Assembly: GCA_029777935.1 (NCBI GenBank)
Contig: JAKORH010000166.1
Coordinates: 1-9,354 of the forward strand
Origin: Pseudomonadota bacterium
Lineage (GTDB): Bacteria > Pseudomonadota > Gammaproteobacteria > Burkholderiales > Burkholderiaceae
Direction: 5' to 3'
DNA: 9,354 nucleotides
Below the pieces are notes generated by a model. That model was given only the letters and a program-made list of their open reading frames with translations. It was not told the origin of the DNA and searched no databases. The position numbers and the translations under genes were made by a program. This document shows positions 8,406 through 9,354 of this stretch, piece after piece. Numbering within the stretch: the first letter of the stretch is position 1; the number at the start of each line of letters is the position of its first letter.

Positions 8406-8830
8406 GCGCCTGGGTCTGGTGGTTCGTTCTCGCTTTCGTGCTGCTGATTGCCGAGCTCGCGACCGGCACGTTCTACCTGCTGGTGATCGCGCTGGCGTTT
8501 GCGGCCGCTGGCCTGACGAGCCTCGCCGTCATGCCGTTCGAGATCCAGCTCGTGGTCGCGGCCGGCATCGGGCTTGCCGGATCGCTGTGGCTGCGCAATT
8601 CGCGCTTCGGCCGCCACAGCGCACGCAGTCGCGAGCCGCTGCAAAACCTCGATGTCGGGCAGGTAGTGCGCGTCGAGAAATGGTCGGCGAGCCGCACCGC
8701 CCGGACGAACTACCGCGGCGCGCAGTGGGACGTCGAGCTGGCGCCGGGCGAAGACGCGGTCGCCGGCGACTTTGTGATCCGCGACGTGCTCGGCAGCCGG
8801 CTGATCGTGGCGCGCCGCCGCGCGCAGTGA
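8402..8830 (+). CDS. NfeD-family membrane protein (short, YbbJ-like form)
   Basis: This is a 142-residue protein of the short NfeD class. Residues about 4-65 are strongly hydrophobic and hold two or three membrane segments (WVWWFVLAFVLLIAELATG, then YLLVIALAFAAAGL and a third near 47-65). Residues about 75-140 form a soluble beta-rich part that fits the NfeD OB-fold domain, with the VGQVVRVEKW and YRGAQWDVEL strands. Short NfeD proteins are usually encoded beside an SPFH/stomatin gene and are thought to work with it in membrane microdomains or quality control; here such a gene follows 23 bases later. No protease domain is present, unlike long NfeD proteins. The start ATG 8402 has GGAGGG 7 bases upstream, supplied by repeat copy B, and overlaps the stop of the short ORF. 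The family call rests on the size, topology and neighbour. Confidence 0.85.
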   Translation: MSAWVWWFVLAFVLLIAELATGTFYLLVIALAFAAAGLTSLAVMPFEIQLVVAAGIGLAGSLWLRNSRFGRHSARSREPLQNLDVGQVVRVEKWSASRTARTNYRGAQWDVELAPGEDAVAGDFVIRDVLGSRLIVARRRAQ

Positions 8831-8853
8831 CCCTTCCTTCCCTGGAGACCTCA

Positions 8854-9354
8854 ATGACCTTCCTGCCAGGCACCACCCTGGTCGCGCTGATCGTCCTCGC
8901 TGTCGTCGTCATGTTCATCGTCAAGGCGATCCGCATCGTGCCGCAGCAGCACGCCTGGGTGGTCGAGCGGCTCGGCAAGTTCTACGCCACGCTGTCGCCG
9001 GGGCTGAACATCGTGATCCCATTCGTCGATCGCGTCGCCTACAAGCACAGCCTGAAGGAGGTGCCGCTCGATACGCCGAGCCAGGTCTGCATCACGCGCG
9101 ACAACACGCAGCTTCATGTCGACGGCGTGCTGTTCTTCCAGGTCACCGACCCGCAGCGCGCCTCGTACGGCTCGAGCAACTACATCGTCGCGATCACGCA
9201 ACTGGCGCAAACCACATTGCGCTCGGTGATCGGCAAGCTGGAGCTGGACAAGACGTTCGAGGAGCGCGAGTTCATCAACCACAGCGTAGTGTCCGCGATC
9301 GACGAAGCGGCGCGCAACTGGGGCGTGAAGGTGCTGCGCTACGAGATCAAGGAC
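8854..9354 (+). CDS. SPFH/Band 7 (stomatin-like, QmcA-type) membrane protein, 5' part
   Basis: The first 167 codons are present and the window ends inside the gene. The family forms large membrane-anchored oligomers tied to membrane domain organisation and protease control. A single N-terminal hydrophobic segment (about residues 7-24) is followed by the Band 7 domain: IRIVPQQHAWVVERLGKF, LSPGLNIVIPFVDRV, the VPLDTPSQVCITRDN block, VDGVLFFQV and a TTLRSVIGKLELD helix, ending at NWGVKVLRYEIKD. These line up closely with my memory of E. coli QmcA (YbbK). ATG 8854 has GGAG 6 bases upstream, after a 13-base pyrimidine run (8831-8843) that follows the nfeD-family stop. It is likely co-transcribed with the nfeD-family gene. 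No symbol is assigned because stomatin-like subfamilies cannot be separated without the C-terminus. Confidence 0.9.
   Translation, partial: MTFLPGTTLVALIVLAVVVMFIVKAIRIVPQQHAWVVERLGKFYATLSPGLNIVIPFVDRVAYKHSLKEVPLDTPSQVCITRDNTQLHVDGVLFFQVTDPQRASYGSSNYIVAITQLAQTTLRSVIGKLELDKTFEEREFINHSVVSAIDEAARNWGVKVLRYEIKD

Overview
The window looks like a housekeeping stretch of a high-GC betaproteobacterial chromosome, most likely Burkholderiales. The reasons are the strong G+C bias, the third-position G/C codon use, the gene order (end of fabZ, lpxA, lpxB, rnhB, a SpoU/TrmH RNA methyltransferase, then ppsR divergent from ppsA), and protein motifs that match proteobacterial families. The genus cannot be fixed from the sequence alone.

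Layout. Positions 1-3528 hold a tight plus-strand operon: the 3' end of fabZ, lpxA, lpxB, rnhB and an RNA 2'-O-methyltransferase. Three of its four junctions are ATGA stop/start overlaps, so translational coupling is likely. FabZ, LpxA and LpxB belong to the lipid and lipid A pathways; RnhB and the methyltransferase act on nucleic acids. After an 80-bp gap with a possible promoter, cfa (cyclopropane fatty acid synthase, 3609-4868) follows on the same strand. It converges with ppsR (4935-5774, minus strand). ppsR is divergent from ppsA (5894-8269). The two make a regulatory pair: PpsR is the kinase/phosphorylase that switches PEP synthase off and on at a threonine next to its catalytic histidine, and both Thr419 and His421 are present here. 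Downstream of ppsA come a short repetitive ORF, a small NfeD-family membrane protein and the start of an SPFH/stomatin (QmcA-like) protein cut by the window end. NfeD and SPFH proteins commonly act as a membrane pair.

The most interesting signal lies between the genes. A roughly 60-70-bp repeat occurs three times: two tandem copies on the plus strand between ppsA and the nfeD gene (8280-8339 and 8340-8401), and one inverted copy in the cfa/ppsR gap (4869-4938). The inverted copy matches the second tandem copy at 53 of 70 positions without a gap. Each copy starts with an NTGAGC box that carries a TGA, has an invariant 12-base core with a small dyad, and ends with a GAGGG Shine-Dalgarno-like box 7 bases before the next (A/G)TGAGC (ATC in the inverted copy). 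The repeat therefore looks built to sit exactly at gene boundaries: it supplies the ppsR stop codon in one place and the ribosome binding site of the nfeD gene in the other. The two tandem copies also form a 41-codon ORF with its own Shine-Dalgarno sequence and an ATGA overlap with the nfeD gene.

A second oddity is a patch of about 70 bp inside ppsA (6181-6250) with only about 40% G+C and many codons that are rare in the neighbouring genes. All calls are from reading the sequence; no database search was possible.
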